Shown here: positions 25,038 through 33,728 of the stretch, in pieces
Layout: each line of letters begins with the position of its first letter
Position numbering within the stretch: the stretch's first letter is position 1
From: DATKMS01 sp035541735
GTDB lineage: Bacteria; Desulfobacterota; Binatia; HRBIN30
NCBI GenBank assembly: GCA_035541735.1
Contig: DATKMS010000294.1
Location: forward strand, 34,395 to 98,394
DNA: 64,000 nucleotides
Direction of reading: 5' to 3'
Notes under the pieces: model-generated
The model's input: only the letters and a program-made list of their open reading frames with translations
Told to the model about the DNA's origin: nothing
Database searches by the model: none
Program-made: the position numbers and the translations under genes

Positions 25038-26732
25038 TCACGGAGCAGGAGCGTGCGTCAGCCGGTCGCGGCTCTGTCGGGCGGCCTGCCACATGCCCGA
25101 GCCCTGACGCGTCAGTGTCAGCACACGGTCGTAGTCCTGAATCGCGTCGTCACGCTGGCCCAATTGTTCGTGGCCCATGGCGCGATAGAAGTGCGCGACG
25201 TGGGCGTTGACTTTGCTGCGTCGTAACTCCGTACTCGCGGCATCCACCACGGCCTGCGGTCCGCGCACCACGCTGACAGCGCGCAGGTACTGTGTCAACG
25301 CATACGTGTCCATCGGCCGCAGCTCGTATGCGCGCTGATAGTAGTGCAAGGCGTCGGGCCACTGCTTCTGCGACTCGTAGTGCAACCCGAGGTTGATGTT
25401 GGGCGGGTAGCTGTCTGGGTTGCGCGCTACGGCATACCTCCAGAAGCTGAGATTGGTCTGCCAGTGCTCGGCTTCGTAGCGTGTGAGAAGGGCGTAACCG
25501 GCGAGCACGGTGACTCCGGCGGCAGCGACGGCGTATCGCCGGCGCGTCCACCCCGTGCCGGCCACCCAGTCGGCGAGCGCCGCCAACACAACGCCGCCAC
25601 CCACGCATGACAGGTAGAGGAAACGCATGGCGACATAGGAGTAGTGTTGGTAGGTGAACGGGACCAGGCCGAGGCCAGGGATGAGTGCAATGAAGAACTC
25701 GGCGCCACCCCAGAGCAGCATGGCGCCAATCCGAGCGTACCAGCGCCACACCAGGACGGCCACCATTACCGAGACGACGAGGCCCGCCCACCATCTCGGG
25801 TCCGCCACCGACACAACCCATTTCGGTGCGATGGGTGCGAGGTCGAACGGTGCGAGAAAGCAGGCGAGGTAGTACCAGGGTGCCGTGGCTGCGATCAGGA
25901 CGCGCTCGGGAAGCGCCGGCAGGCGCACCCACGATACCATCATCTGCCGCTCGACGGCGGTCGTCAGCCACGCGCTCAGCAGGGCGAGCATGAGCATCGG
26001 TGCGAGGCGTGCTGCCACCGCCGGCGCAGCAGCACGTGACAAACGGTTGTCGCGTTGCAGCAGCCATTCTGTGAACGCGATGGTGATCGGCAAGCTCACT
26101 GTTTGTGTCTTGCTCAGCAAGGCACACCCGAAGAGTGCGACGCAGGCGGCGTACGCCCCCCAGCGCCCCGTCCGCCGATGCCGCAGATACAGAAGGAACG
26201 CCAGGAGGTAGAAGCAGGCGGAGAGCGTGTTCTTGCGTTCCGTCACCCACATCACCGACTCCACCTGCACCGGGTGCAGCGCGAACACCGCCGCTGCACC
26301 GAACGCAATCCACGGCGAGGCGCCGAGAGCGCGCAGCAGTTGCAGCACCAGCACTGCGTTGATGGCGTGCAGGACGACGTTGGTGACGTGGTATCCGGAA
26401 GGTGTCAGCTGCCACAGTCGGTACTCGAGCCAGTAGGAGCTGAAGGTCAACGGATAGTACTGCGGCAGCTTGCCCGTTAGCGGCGTCCAGATCTCCTTGA
26501 GCCCAGCGGCGCTGCGCAGGAGCTGGTTCTCACTCACGTACTCCCGGTCGTCCCACCTGATGAACTCGGCGCGGAAAGCCGGCACGTATGCTGCTGCGGT
26601 GGTGATCGCCAATGCCGCCGCGCACACGTAAGCGTGCCAGGCGGGCGCCGCGACCCGGTTCCCCGAACGCGGCTTGCTGTCGACAAAGTCCCTCGCGCTG
26701 GGGGACGGTCGTGCTCGCCGGCTGCTACGCAT
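25038..26732 (-). CDS. Polytopic membrane protein with C-terminal TPR (TMTC/O-mannosyltransferase-like)
   Basis: A 564-residue protein with roughly ten transmembrane helices, then a soluble region (about 440-560) of tetratricopeptide repeats (NPDSYPPNINLGLHYESQKQWPDALHYYQRAYELRP; FYRAMGHEQLGQRDDAIQDYDRVL). The first extracytoplasmic loop holds FIRWDDREYVSEN, the WDD-type acidic motif of the GT-C glycosyltransferase superfamily, and the TPSGYHVTNVVLHAINAVLV and AVFALHPVQVESVMWVTERKNTLS segments are characteristic of bacterial TMTC-like proteins. It probably transfers a sugar from a polyprenyl-phosphate donor to exported substrates. Confidence 0.8.
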   Translation of the reverse strand: MRSSRRARPSPSARDFVDSKPRSGNRVAAPAWHAYVCAAALAITTAAAYVPAFRAEFIRWDDREYVSENQLLRSAAGLKEIWTPLTGKLPQYYPLTFSSYWLEYRLWQLTPSGYHVTNVVLHAINAVLVLQLLRALGASPWIAFGAAAVFALHPVQVESVMWVTERKNTLSACFYLLAFLLYLRHRRTGRWGAYAACVALFGCALLSKTQTVSLPITIAFTEWLLQRDNRLSRAAAPAVAARLAPMLMLALLSAWLTTAVERQMMVSWVRLPALPERVLIAATAPWYYLACFLAPFDLAPIAPKWVVSVADPRWWAGLVVSVMVAVLVWRWYARIGAMLLWGGAEFFIALIPGLGLVPFTYQHYSYVAMRFLYLSCVGGGVVLAALADWVAGTGWTRRRYAVAAAGVTVLAGYALLTRYEAEHWQTNLSFWRYAVARNPDSYPPNINLGLHYESQKQWPDALHYYQRAYELRPMDTYALTQYLRAVSVVRGPQAVVDAASTELRRSKVNAHVAHFYRAMGHEQLGQRDDAIQDYDRVLTLTRQGSGMWQAARQSRDRLTHAPAP

Positions 26733-26792
26733 CAGCCCGCCAGTACACCGGGCAGCATGATGCGCGCAATGGCGCGCGGGGGCGTGAGGGCC

Positions 26793-28025
26793 TCAGGCCT
26801 CGACGCGTCCGGGACGGAAGCGGATGCGCATTTCCTTGACGCCGTTGATGAAGGTCGAGCGCAGGCGGCGTGGGGCTGCCGTCAGCTCGACGTCGTACAG
26901 ACGGGTGACGATGCCGCGGAAGACTTCGTTCAACTCGAGGCGGGCCAGGTTCGCCCCCAGACAGTAATGCTCGCCGATACCGAAGGCCAGATGGTCGTTC
27001 GGGTGGCGGCGGATGTTGAAGGTGTCGGGTTGGTCGAACACGTCTTCATCGCGGTTGGCCGAGGGGTACCACACCGTCAGCTTGTCGTTGGCCCTGAGCC
27101 GCTCGCCGCGCAGCACGGTGTCGGCGGTGACCGTGCGACGAAAGTTATGGACTGCCGGCGCGTAGCGCAGGATCTCCTCGACGGCAGACGGCAGCAACGC
27201 GAGGTTGTTGCGGAGATCGCGCAGTTGCTCGGGGTGGTCGATGAGCGCCAACATCCCGTTGGTGGTGACGGTGCGCGTGGTTTCGTTGCCGGCAATCACC
27301 AGCAACAAGAAGAAGAAGTTGAAGTCATTGTCGCTGAGTCTCTGGCCGTCCAGTTCGGCATTGACCAGCGCGGTGGCGAGGTCGTCGCCGGGATGTGTGC
27401 GGGCCTTCTCGAGGAGGTTGCCGGCGTACATGAACATCTCGGCGGCCGCGGCGGCGCCCTCGCTGTCCATTAGGGGCTTGCCGTCGGGTTGCAGATCCGG
27501 GTCGTCGGCGCCCACCATGCGGTTGCCGAGGGTGTAGACGCTGCGGCGGTCTTCGTCCGGTACGCCCATCATTTCGCAGATGACTTCGAGCGGCAGCAAC
27601 GCCGCGACGTCTTCGACGAAGTCACACTCGCCGCGCTCGATCACGCCGTCGATGATACGCTTCACCATTTCGCGGATGCGCGCTTGCAGATTGGTGACCA
27701 TGCGCGCAGAGAAGGCTTTGTTGACCAGCGCGCGGTACTGGCGGTGCCGCGGCGGATCCATGTTGAGCATGATGGACTGGACGAAGGGCAGGTCCTGTGC
27801 CGGGGGATCCCGCATCAGCGCGCCTTGCCGTTCGGAGGAGAAGAGCGTCGGATTCTTCGAGACCTCACGCAGATCATTGTATTTGGTGATTGCCCAGAAA
27901 CCGCTTCCCTGCGGCTCCGGGTGCCAGAACACCGGCGCTTCGCGGCGCAGCAGGCGGAACATCGCGTGCGGCGTGCCGCGTTGGAAGATGTCCGGATCGC
28001 ACAGGTTTACGTCACTCAGCTGCAT
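26793..28025 (-). CDS. Cytochrome P450
   Basis: A 410-residue soluble bacterial P450. The I-helix oxygen-activation motif is AGNETT, the K-helix ExxR is EEILR, and the haem loop is FGIGEHYCLGANLA, with the thiolate ligand near C355. PPRHRQYRALVNKAF is the C-helix haem-propionate segment. Overall similarity is to CYP125/CYP142-like and terpene/steroid hydroxylating families, so a sterol-, terpene- or alkane-type substrate is plausible. Redox partners are not encoded nearby. A possible TetR-type operator lies 38 nt upstream of its start. Confidence 0.93.
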   Translation of the reverse strand: MQLSDVNLCDPDIFQRGTPHAMFRLLRREAPVFWHPEPQGSGFWAITKYNDLREVSKNPTLFSSERQGALMRDPPAQDLPFVQSIMLNMDPPRHRQYRALVNKAFSARMVTNLQARIREMVKRIIDGVIERGECDFVEDVAALLPLEVICEMMGVPDEDRRSVYTLGNRMVGADDPDLQPDGKPLMDSEGAAAAAEMFMYAGNLLEKARTHPGDDLATALVNAELDGQRLSDNDFNFFFLLLVIAGNETTRTVTTNGMLALIDHPEQLRDLRNNLALLPSAVEEILRYAPAVHNFRRTVTADTVLRGERLRANDKLTVWYPSANRDEDVFDQPDTFNIRRHPNDHLAFGIGEHYCLGANLARLELNEVFRGIVTRLYDVELTAAPRRLRSTFINGVKEMRIRFRPGRVEA

Positions 28026-28062
28026 AGTGAGAGCCCCCAGGGTTGCCGATTCCCGCGTCCTA

Positions 28063-28078
28063 ATGAACGTTTGTTTAT
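28063..28078. promoter_or_regulatory. Candidate operator palindrome upstream of the P450 gene
   Basis: ATGAAC-N4-GTTTAT, an inverted repeat with 5 of 6 paired bases per arm, lies in an AT-richer island between the EVE-domain gene and the P450 gene. Size and symmetry resemble TetR-family operators, which often control P450 genes. No TetR gene is in the window near it, so the regulator would be elsewhere. Confidence 0.35.
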
Positions 28079-28120
28079 CAACTCTCTGCGGATGCAGTCA
28101 ACCGGGAAGTGGGCCGAGAC

Positions 28121-28534
28121 CTACGAATCGTTTGCCATGCGTTCGAGCTCGGCCCAGTACTCGGCTGAGACCGGCATGACCGAGAGGCGCGGCAGGCGCA
28201 CCAGTTCCCAGTCCTTGAACGTGGAGCTGGCTTTGATCTGAGCCAGTGTCACCGCGCGCGGCAAGGGTGCCACGGGCGCCAGGTCGATGACCAGGAGCTT
28301 GGGGTCATTCTTGTTGGGATCGGGATAGGCGGCAGCGAGCGCGGTGGCGATGCCGACGACCGCCTTCTCGTCGCCGGTGTGGTAGATCAGCAAGCGGTCG
28401 CCCTTCTTCACCTGGCTCAGGTTCTTCAAGGCCTGCGGGTTCTTGACGCCGTCCCAGACGGTGCGCTTGTCGCGCTGCAGTTGGGCGAATGAGTACGCCG
28501 TCGGTTCCGTTTTCAACAGCCAACCTTGAGGCAT
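28121..28534 (-). CDS. EVE domain protein
   Basis: A 137-residue EVE (PUA-like) domain protein that spans the complete family. Diagnostic segments are GWLLKTEPTAYSFAQLQRD, TVWDGVKNPQALKNL, VKKGDRLLIYHTGDEKAVVGIATA and the C-terminal ELVRLPRLSVMPVS. EVE domains bind modified bases in DNA or RNA. GGAGG lies 5 nt upstream of ATG 28534. It follows the methylenetetrahydrofolate reductase gene by 68 nt on the same strand. Confidence 0.93.
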   Translation of the reverse strand: MPQGWLLKTEPTAYSFAQLQRDKRTVWDGVKNPQALKNLSQVKKGDRLLIYHTGDEKAVVGIATALAAAYPDPNKNDPKLLVIDLAPVAPLPRAVTLAQIKASSTFKDWELVRLPRLSVMPVSAEYWAELERMANDS

Positions 28535-28602
28535 GAAATCCTCCGTCAATCGTGCGCGTGCCTGTGGTGCGTGCTGGTACTCGTTCCCTTCCCGGAGCCC
28601 GA

Positions 28603-29523
28603 TCACGAGCACGAACCACGAAATGCCTTCACTGCTTCCACCACCGCCTCCGCGTCGCTCGGGACTACGATATTGAAGTTTGCACCGGGCGCGCCTCCGC
28701 CGATCAGGCGTCGGAGCTTCGCGACCAAGTCGTTGCGCCCCAGGCGTTGGCTGGTTTCCCGATCGGCGTGACGCAATCGTTCGACCATGGTTGCCGGCAC
28801 CGGGATGTGTAGTTGCTCGGCAAGGAACTCGCAGCGCCGCAGGCTGTTCAGCGGCAGTACCGAGGGGATGATGAGCTGGCGGATGCCGGCGGCCTGGGCG
28901 CGGTCGCGGTAGCGGAAGAACACGTCCGCATCGGTGACGATGTTGGCGATCAAGCCGTCGGCGCCGGCGTCGATCTTCCGCTTCAAAAAGCCGAAGTGCT
29001 TTTCCAGGGCCCGCTCCGGAAATTCCGGGTGCGCGGCCACGAAGATGTCCAGGTTGGTCAGTGGCTCACAGTGCGAGCCGTCGATCAAGGTGCCGCGCCG
29101 GTAGCCCGCGGCCATGTTGACCAGCTCCGAGGTCGTGAAGCGGTACGAATCGAGCAGCTTGGAATTGCCGGGCGACGGATCGCCGCGAATGATGAGGACA
29201 TCGCGCACGCCCTTCAGCGACATCTCGTGCAGGTGGTAGTACACGCTGCGTGCCGAACCTTCGTCGCGCGCGGTGAGATGGATGATCAACGGCACGTGGC
29301 CCATGGCGCGCTGAATGTCCTCGACAATGGCCCAGGGGCTGAACTTGTAACTCCCGCCGGTCGAGTTGGTCACTGCGATAGCGTCCAATCCGAGGGCGCG
29401 CAGCTGCCGTGCAATGCCGACGATCCGATCGATCTCCAGGTACAGCCGCGGTGGGCTGATTTCGGCGGTGAAGATCGGCTCACGGCGCTGTGCCTTGGCG
29501 GCGATAATGCCTATGAGAGACAT
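28603..29523 (-). CDS. metF: Methylenetetrahydrofolate reductase
   Basis: A 306-residue TIM-barrel flavoprotein of the MTHFR family, which reduces 5,10-methylene- to 5-methyl-tetrahydrofolate for methionine synthesis or runs in reverse in C1 catabolism. Family marks: the catalytic-Glu region FTAEISPP near the start, AVTNSTGGSYKFSPWAI, PLIIHLTARD, DVLIIRGDPSPG and GADGLIANIV. The sequence is divergent from E. coli MetF, and no zinc-finger partner (MetV) is seen next to it. It follows the tandem glutaredoxin-fold gene by 21 nt. Confidence 0.83.
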   Translation of the reverse strand: MSLIGIIAAKAQRREPIFTAEISPPRLYLEIDRIVGIARQLRALGLDAIAVTNSTGGSYKFSPWAIVEDIQRAMGHVPLIIHLTARDEGSARSVYYHLHEMSLKGVRDVLIIRGDPSPGNSKLLDSYRFTTSELVNMAAGYRRGTLIDGSHCEPLTNLDIFVAAHPEFPERALEKHFGFLKRKIDAGADGLIANIVTDADVFFRYRDRAQAAGIRQLIIPSVLPLNSLRRCEFLAEQLHIPVPATMVERLRHADRETSQRLGRNDLVAKLRRLIGGGAPGANFNIVVPSDAEAVVEAVKAFRGSCS

Positions 29524-29544
29524 TGATTCATTCGCGTCATCGAC

Positions 29545-30285
29545 TCAATCGCGCCCTTGGCGCTGCGCCTTGGGGTGTGCGCCGTAGCCGTCATTCAGAT
29601 ACGCGACAATTTCGTCCGACTCGTACAGCTCGCTTCCGGTGTTCGGGTCGATGAGGTACGGCACTTGGACTTTGCCGCCGCGTTCTTTCAGCTCGGCACG
29701 CTTCGGGCTTCCTTTCGCCACGTTGCGGACGATGTACTCCAGGTCGAGTTCGCTGAGCGTCTCGCGCACCTTGCGACAGTAGGGAGAGCCCTCCATGTTG
29801 TAGAGCGTCAGCGGCTTGAGATCGCCACGCTTGTGCTTGGCGCGGCAGCGCGTGCCGCGGCCCAGCCGCAGGGCGCTTGCTGCGGCCGAGTCGATGTCGT
29901 CGAGGAGGCTGGGAATGGGCAGCGACCAGCCGGCGCGCTCGCCCTTGCCGTAGCGTTCGTTCAGGTAGTCGATGATGTCTTCGGATTCGTACAGGCGCGT
30001 GTGTGTGTTCGGGTCGACCAGATAGGGCACCTGCACCTTACCGCCGAGCTCCTTCAGCTCCTGGCGTCGCGGGCTTCCCTGTGCAACCGGATGCACCAGG
30101 TAGTCGAGGTCCAGCTCACACAACACCTCGCGCACCTTGCGGCAGTACGGGCAGCCTTCGAAGTCGTACAGCTCCAGCATGTGCTTGGGATCCGGGCGCC
30201 GTTCCGTGGTGATCTTCGGATAGATACCGCGGCCGAGCCGGACAACGCTGGCGGCGAACGAGGACACGTCGTTGACGAGACTCAT
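29545..30285 (-). CDS. Tandem glutaredoxin/GST-N domain protein
   Basis: A 246-residue protein made of two thioredoxin-fold (GST N-terminal, glutaredoxin-like) domains in tandem. Domain 1 (about 35-112) has the redox motif C45-P-Y-C48; domain 2 (about 155-240) has S167-P-Y-C170, so the first Cys is lost. Both share the same KVQVPYLVDPNT and LYESEDIIDYLN segments, indicating internal duplication. A membrane-proximal or helical leader (about 1-30) precedes domain 1 and has a partial copy before domain 2 (RLGRG). GGAGG lies just upstream of ATG 30285. Probable thiol-disulphide or glutathione-linked function. Confidence 0.82.
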   Translation of the reverse strand: MSLVNDVSSFAASVVRLGRGIYPKITTERRPDPKHMLELYDFEGCPYCRKVREVLCELDLDYLVHPVAQGSPRRQELKELGGKVQVPYLVDPNTHTRLYESEDIIDYLNERYGKGERAGWSLPIPSLLDDIDSAAASALRLGRGTRCRAKHKRGDLKPLTLYNMEGSPYCRKVRETLSELDLEYIVRNVAKGSPKRAELKERGGKVQVPYLIDPNTGSELYESDEIVAYLNDGYGAHPKAQRQGRD

Positions 30286-30366
30286 CAGCACCTCCTGTGC
30301 GCCGCGGACTATAGGGCGCGCCGCTGCGAGGGGCAAACGGAAAGCGGAATGCCGATTTCCGATGTC

Positions 30367-31060
30367 TCAGGCGAGCGCAGTGACCGGGGCGGCGCGCAAG
30401 CGGGCAGCCAATGGGAAGGTGTTCGGCGCACGGCACACGACCGCACCGCCGGTAACCCGCGCCTTGCCAACCACGTTGCGAACGAACTCGAGATTGACTG
30501 CGTCGATCGCGGACGGAAGCTCCGTCCACTTCGTTTCGAACAACTCCAGGCGCCCTTCGGCTTCGGCAACGAAATCCACCTCGCGCGCGCGATCGCGCCA
30601 GAAGAACAAGCTCCCCACGCGTCCCGCCCGGCGCTCGCGATGGCGCAACTGGGCGAAGACGAAGGTTTCCCATACCGCTCCGGCCGCGGGTGACTGGCGC
30701 AGTGCGTCGGCAGAGCCGATGTTGAGCAGCGCGCAGAGCAGACCGGTGTCTGCTGCCCGCTCGGCCTCGGTGGGCAGGTCGAGGGACACGAAGGCATGGC
30801 GCGGGAACCAGCGCCGGAGGGTCGAGGTCCTCCCAGTCTGGCGCGCACCGGTCAAGACCACGACCGGACGGGTCCGCGCCGAATGGCGCAACTGCTCGAC
30901 TGATCCGCGCCAGGAAGCGATACCCGCGCCGGTGCACGGTCTCGATGAAGCGCGGCGGTCTTCGCGTCGTCACCCAAAGCCTTGCGCAGCTCTGCGACGC
31001 AGACGGCCAGCACCGTGTCCGTGACCGCCGCGCCGGCCGATGTGGCGCCGCTTCGTGCGC
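30367..31060 (-). pseudogene. Broken winged-helix/AAA ATPase gene (DUF4143 type)
   Basis: Two kinds of damage are visible. The 3' part (30367-30891) reads as an ATPase N-terminus (VVVLTGARQTGRTSTLRRW, with Arg in place of the Walker A Lys) joined directly to a DUF4143-like C-terminus (DTGLLCALLN ... GAVWETFVFAQLRHRE ... FFWRDRAREVDFVAE). About 200 residues, including Walker B and the sensor region, are missing in frame. Upstream, an OmpR-type winged helix is split by a one-base frameshift: VTDTVLAVCVAELRKALGDD in one frame, then PRFIETVHRRGYRFLARI in the next. The locus is probably non-functional. Confidence 0.7.
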
Positions 31061-31245
31061 GCGCCGCGCCGGCGCCGTGGCCTCGATTTCGTCGTCGAGT
31101 GGCTGCCGCAGCATCACCCCGAACTGCTGTAGCCGGCGAAAGCGATGGACAAGACCTTCTATTTCACGGTGCTCTACCCATTGCAGGACCGAGTCCTGTC
31201 GATAGCCTAGCCAGGTTGGGAAGCAGAGTGCTACTATGATGCGCG

Positions 31246-31674
31246 ATGGCCGTCCACCAACACCATATCAGCCGCGTCGACGAGATCGAGCACGCGCTCG
31301 CGCGCACGCTCGAGGCCTGGCCGATGGTGCGTGCGGCCTGGCTGTTTGGGTCGATCGCTACCGCGAGTGCTGGCCCGCTGTCCGACGTTGACGTCGCTGT
31401 CCTTGGGGCAGAGGCACTGTCGTTCGATGAGCGTGCTCGTCTGGTGGTTGATCTCAGCGCTGCCGCCCGACGCTCCTGTGACGTCGTCGTGGTCGAGCAG
31501 GCATCGCCGGTGCTGTCGATGGCGATCGTCGATACCGGTCGCCGGTTCTTCTGCCGTGACATCGACGCTGCCGAAGCATGGGAGGACCGCGCACTCCGGC
31601 ATTTCCTTGGTACCGTCGAGCTGCGGCGCATCGTGTACAGCTATGTGCGCGAGGATCTGCGCGCGGCCCGATGA
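31246..31674 (+). CDS. mntA: MNT-type nucleotidyltransferase antitoxin
   Basis: A 142-residue minimal nucleotidyltransferase. The catalytic signature GS-X10-DxD is exact: G35-S36 and D47-V-D49 (LFGSIATASAGPLSDVDV). In HEPN/MNT systems this enzyme AMPylates a tyrosine of the HEPN toxin and so neutralises it. It ends in a 4-nt ATGA overlap with the HEPN gene. The pair sits beside a broken ATPase gene, a typical accessory position. Confidence 0.88.
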   Translation: MAVHQHHISRVDEIEHALARTLEAWPMVRAAWLFGSIATASAGPLSDVDVAVLGAEALSFDERARLVVDLSAAARRSCDVVVVEQASPVLSMAIVDTGRRFFCRDIDAAEAWEDRALRHFLGTVELRRIVYSYVREDLRAAR

Positions 31675-32099
31675 CGCTTCGTCCGGACACGGTCCGCGAG
31701 CGCCTGGCTCTGGTGCGCACCAACCTGGCCGTTCTTGACACGATGGCGGGATTGCCGCGTGACAGCTTTCTGGCCGATCGCAAGGAACAGTGGGCCGCTG
31801 CCTACGCGCTGCAAACCACCGTTCAGGCGTTGCTTGACGCGGGCGCTCACATCCTGAGCGGACACTTCAAGGAAAGTCCCCGTGAGTACGCCGAGATCGT
31901 TCCGCAGCTCGTTCGCCACGACGTGATCGATGCGCCCCTCGGGGAACGCCTCCTCAAGGTGGCTGGCTTCCGTAATATCCTGGTGCACGAGTACGCCGCC
32001 GTCGACTACGCGTTGGTACACGAAAAGCTCGGCCAACTGGCTGATCTTGCCGCGTTCGCTGCCGCCCTCGATGGGTGGCTTACAGCGCAAGGCCTCTGA
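31671..32099 (+). CDS. hepT: HEPN-type RNase toxin (HepT-like)
   Basis: A 142-residue all-helical HEPN protein (DUF86/HepT). The RNase motif R-X4-H with downstream tyrosine is R101-NILV-H106-E-Y108, and Y108 is the residue expected to be AMPylated by the MNT partner. The ATG overlaps the antitoxin stop, so translation is coupled. Known HepT toxins cut tRNA or other RNA when released. Ends 58 nt before the VOC-family gene. Confidence 0.9.
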   Translation: MTLRPDTVRERLALVRTNLAVLDTMAGLPRDSFLADRKEQWAAAYALQTTVQALLDAGAHILSGHFKESPREYAEIVPQLVRHDVIDAPLGERLLKVAGFRNILVHEYAAVDYALVHEKLGQLADLAAFAAALDGWLTAQGL

Positions 32100-32157
32100 C
32101 AACGAGCGGAGCAAGGGTTGCAATCCACAATCCGAAAATCATAGATCCGTAATCACA

Positions 32158-32622
32158 ATGTCCTTCCTGCGTCTCACTCACATCGGGATCTGCGTGTCCG
32201 ACTGGGAACGCTCCCTGCGTTTCTACCGCGACGTACTCGGCTTCAAATACATCTCCGAACTCCAGGTGGCCGGCGAGCCGAGCAACACGTTGCTGCAACT
32301 GGACAACGTCGAGCTGCGTGCCATCTACCTGGAGCGCGATGGGACACGCATCGAGCTGTTGCACTACCCCTCGCCGGGTCATCGCGGCGATGGCACACCG
32401 CGGCCGATGAATCAGCTCGGGCTAACGCACTTGTCGCTGCGAGTCGACAACCTGGCGGCGACGCTTGCCGAGCTACAGAAGGCAGACGTGCAAGTGCTCG
32501 AGCGGACGCGCATCGACATCCCTGCGTTCGAAGCGGCGGCGATCTTCATCACCGACCCGGACGGCACGCTCATCGAGTTGGTGCAGTCGCCTGGAGATCC
32601 GGCCTTGCCGCCCGGGGCGTGA
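32158..32622 (+). CDS. VOC (glyoxalase/dioxygenase superfamily) protein
   Basis: A 154-residue VOC-fold protein with two beta-alpha-beta-beta-beta modules: LRLTHIGICVSDWERSLRFYRDVLGF and GLTHLSLRVDNLAATLAELQKADV, ending in IFITDPDGTLIELVQ. Metal-ligand candidates H8, E64-region acidic residues, H90-region and the final E are in the usual places. It could be a lactoylglutathione lyase-like, epimerase or ring-cleavage type enzyme. The 58-nt leader contains reiterated AATCC/ATCCG motifs of unknown meaning. Confidence 0.85.
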   Translation: MSFLRLTHIGICVSDWERSLRFYRDVLGFKYISELQVAGEPSNTLLQLDNVELRAIYLERDGTRIELLHYPSPGHRGDGTPRPMNQLGLTHLSLRVDNLAATLAELQKADVQVLERTRIDIPAFEAAAIFITDPDGTLIELVQSPGDPALPPGA

Positions 32623-32692
32623 GGACACAGAGAACAGAGCACGGACAATTGGCACGCTGCCAGAGTGAGCTAGTAGGTAAATTCAGCCATAC

Positions 32693-32708
32693 TCGAATAA
32701 TTGTTCGA
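32693..32708. promoter_or_regulatory. Small AT-rich inverted repeat between convergent genes
   Basis: TCGAA-N6-TTCGA lies in the 158-nt gap between the convergent VOC and alcohol dehydrogenase genes, in a locally AT-rich patch. It could be part of a bidirectional terminator or a protein-binding site. Nothing else is recognised in this gap apart from a CAGAGAACAGAG motif near 32630 that recalls the MITE-like repeat ends at 16118. Confidence 0.25.
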
Positions 32709-32780
32709 CTACACTTGTAAAGCAAATCGCGGGTGCTCGAGCGGAACGTGACGCCCCCGCCGAGACGGAGTCCTGGCGAT

Positions 32781-33728
32781 TCAGGGTTGGAGGAGGACCT
32801 TCAGAACGCCAGGCGTGGCGGCGAGTCGCAGCGCGTCGGCAGCTTCCTGCAACGGCCGCCGCGCCGCGATCAGCGAGCGCACGTCGATGCTGCCGGTTTC
32901 CAGGGCGCGCAGCGCCGGGGCGAAGCTGCCGCAGCGTGAACCCACGACGGTGATCTCGTTGATGACCAGCGGGGCCAGAGTCAGCCGCGTGGGATGTGCT
33001 ACCGTGCTCTTCAGGACGAGCGTGCCTCGCGGCCGCGTTGCGGCAATCGCCGCCGCCAGCCCTTCGGCGGAGCCCGTGGCCTCCACAACCAGGGCTGCCG
33101 GCCGATGGTTCCAGTCGGCGGCTAGCACAGTCGCGATCCCACGCGCACGCATGATGTGCAGCTTGTCAGGATGCTGGCCGACGGCGAGCACTTCGGCGCC
33201 CGCCTGGAACAGCACCTGTGCCACCAGCAACCCCAACTTGCCGTCGCCGAGCACGACACACTCGGTGCCGGGCTGAACGTGAATCTGTTCGAGGATCTCA
33301 AAGGCCGCAGCGAGCGGTTCGGTGAACACGGCGATGTCGTCATCGACGCTCTCCGGCACCGCATGTAGGTTGGCGACCGGCACGGCCACATACTCGGCAA
33401 ATGCCCCATCCGCATTCTGAATGCCCATGACCCGCCGCGTTGGGCAATGCCGTTGCAGTCCGCGCCGGCAATTGGTGCAGCCGCCGCAGCCGAAGTTGAT
33501 CTCACCGACAACGCGTTTGCCACGCCACTCCGCCGGACCGTCCTCGACCGTGCCGGTGAACTCATGGCCGAGCACGCCGCGGAAATCCATGTAGCCTTTG
33601 ATCAGCTCAAGGTCGGTATTGCAGATGCCCGCCCGCACGACGCGCACCAGCGCCATGCCGGCTGTGCAAGCGGGTTCGGGGCGTTCAACCACACGCGCCG
33701 CTGCGCCGTCCCATACCAATGCGCGCAT
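32781..33728 (-). CDS. Zinc-dependent MDR alcohol dehydrogenase
   Basis: A 315-residue medium-chain dehydrogenase. The catalytic zinc site is C36, H55 and E56 (GICNTDL, GVLGHEFTG); the structural zinc lobe is C81, C84, C87 and C95 (CGGCTNCRRGLQRHC). The nucleotide-binding loop GDGKLG follows in the Rossmann domain. It is shorter than typical 340-residue members owing to a trimmed C-terminus. Related proteins include threonine/sorbitol dehydrogenase-like and DOIA dehydrogenase-like enzymes; substrate unknown. Confidence 0.9.
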   Translation of the reverse strand: MRALVWDGAAARVVERPEPACTAGMALVRVVRAGICNTDLELIKGYMDFRGVLGHEFTGTVEDGPAEWRGKRVVGEINFGCGGCTNCRRGLQRHCPTRRVMGIQNADGAFAEYVAVPVANLHAVPESVDDDIAVFTEPLAAAFEILEQIHVQPGTECVVLGDGKLGLLVAQVLFQAGAEVLAVGQHPDKLHIMRARGIATVLAADWNHRPAALVVEATGSAEGLAAAIAATRPRGTLVLKSTVAHPTRLTLAPLVINEITVVGSRCGSFAPALRALETGSIDVRSLIAARRPLQEAADALRLAATPGVLKVLLQP

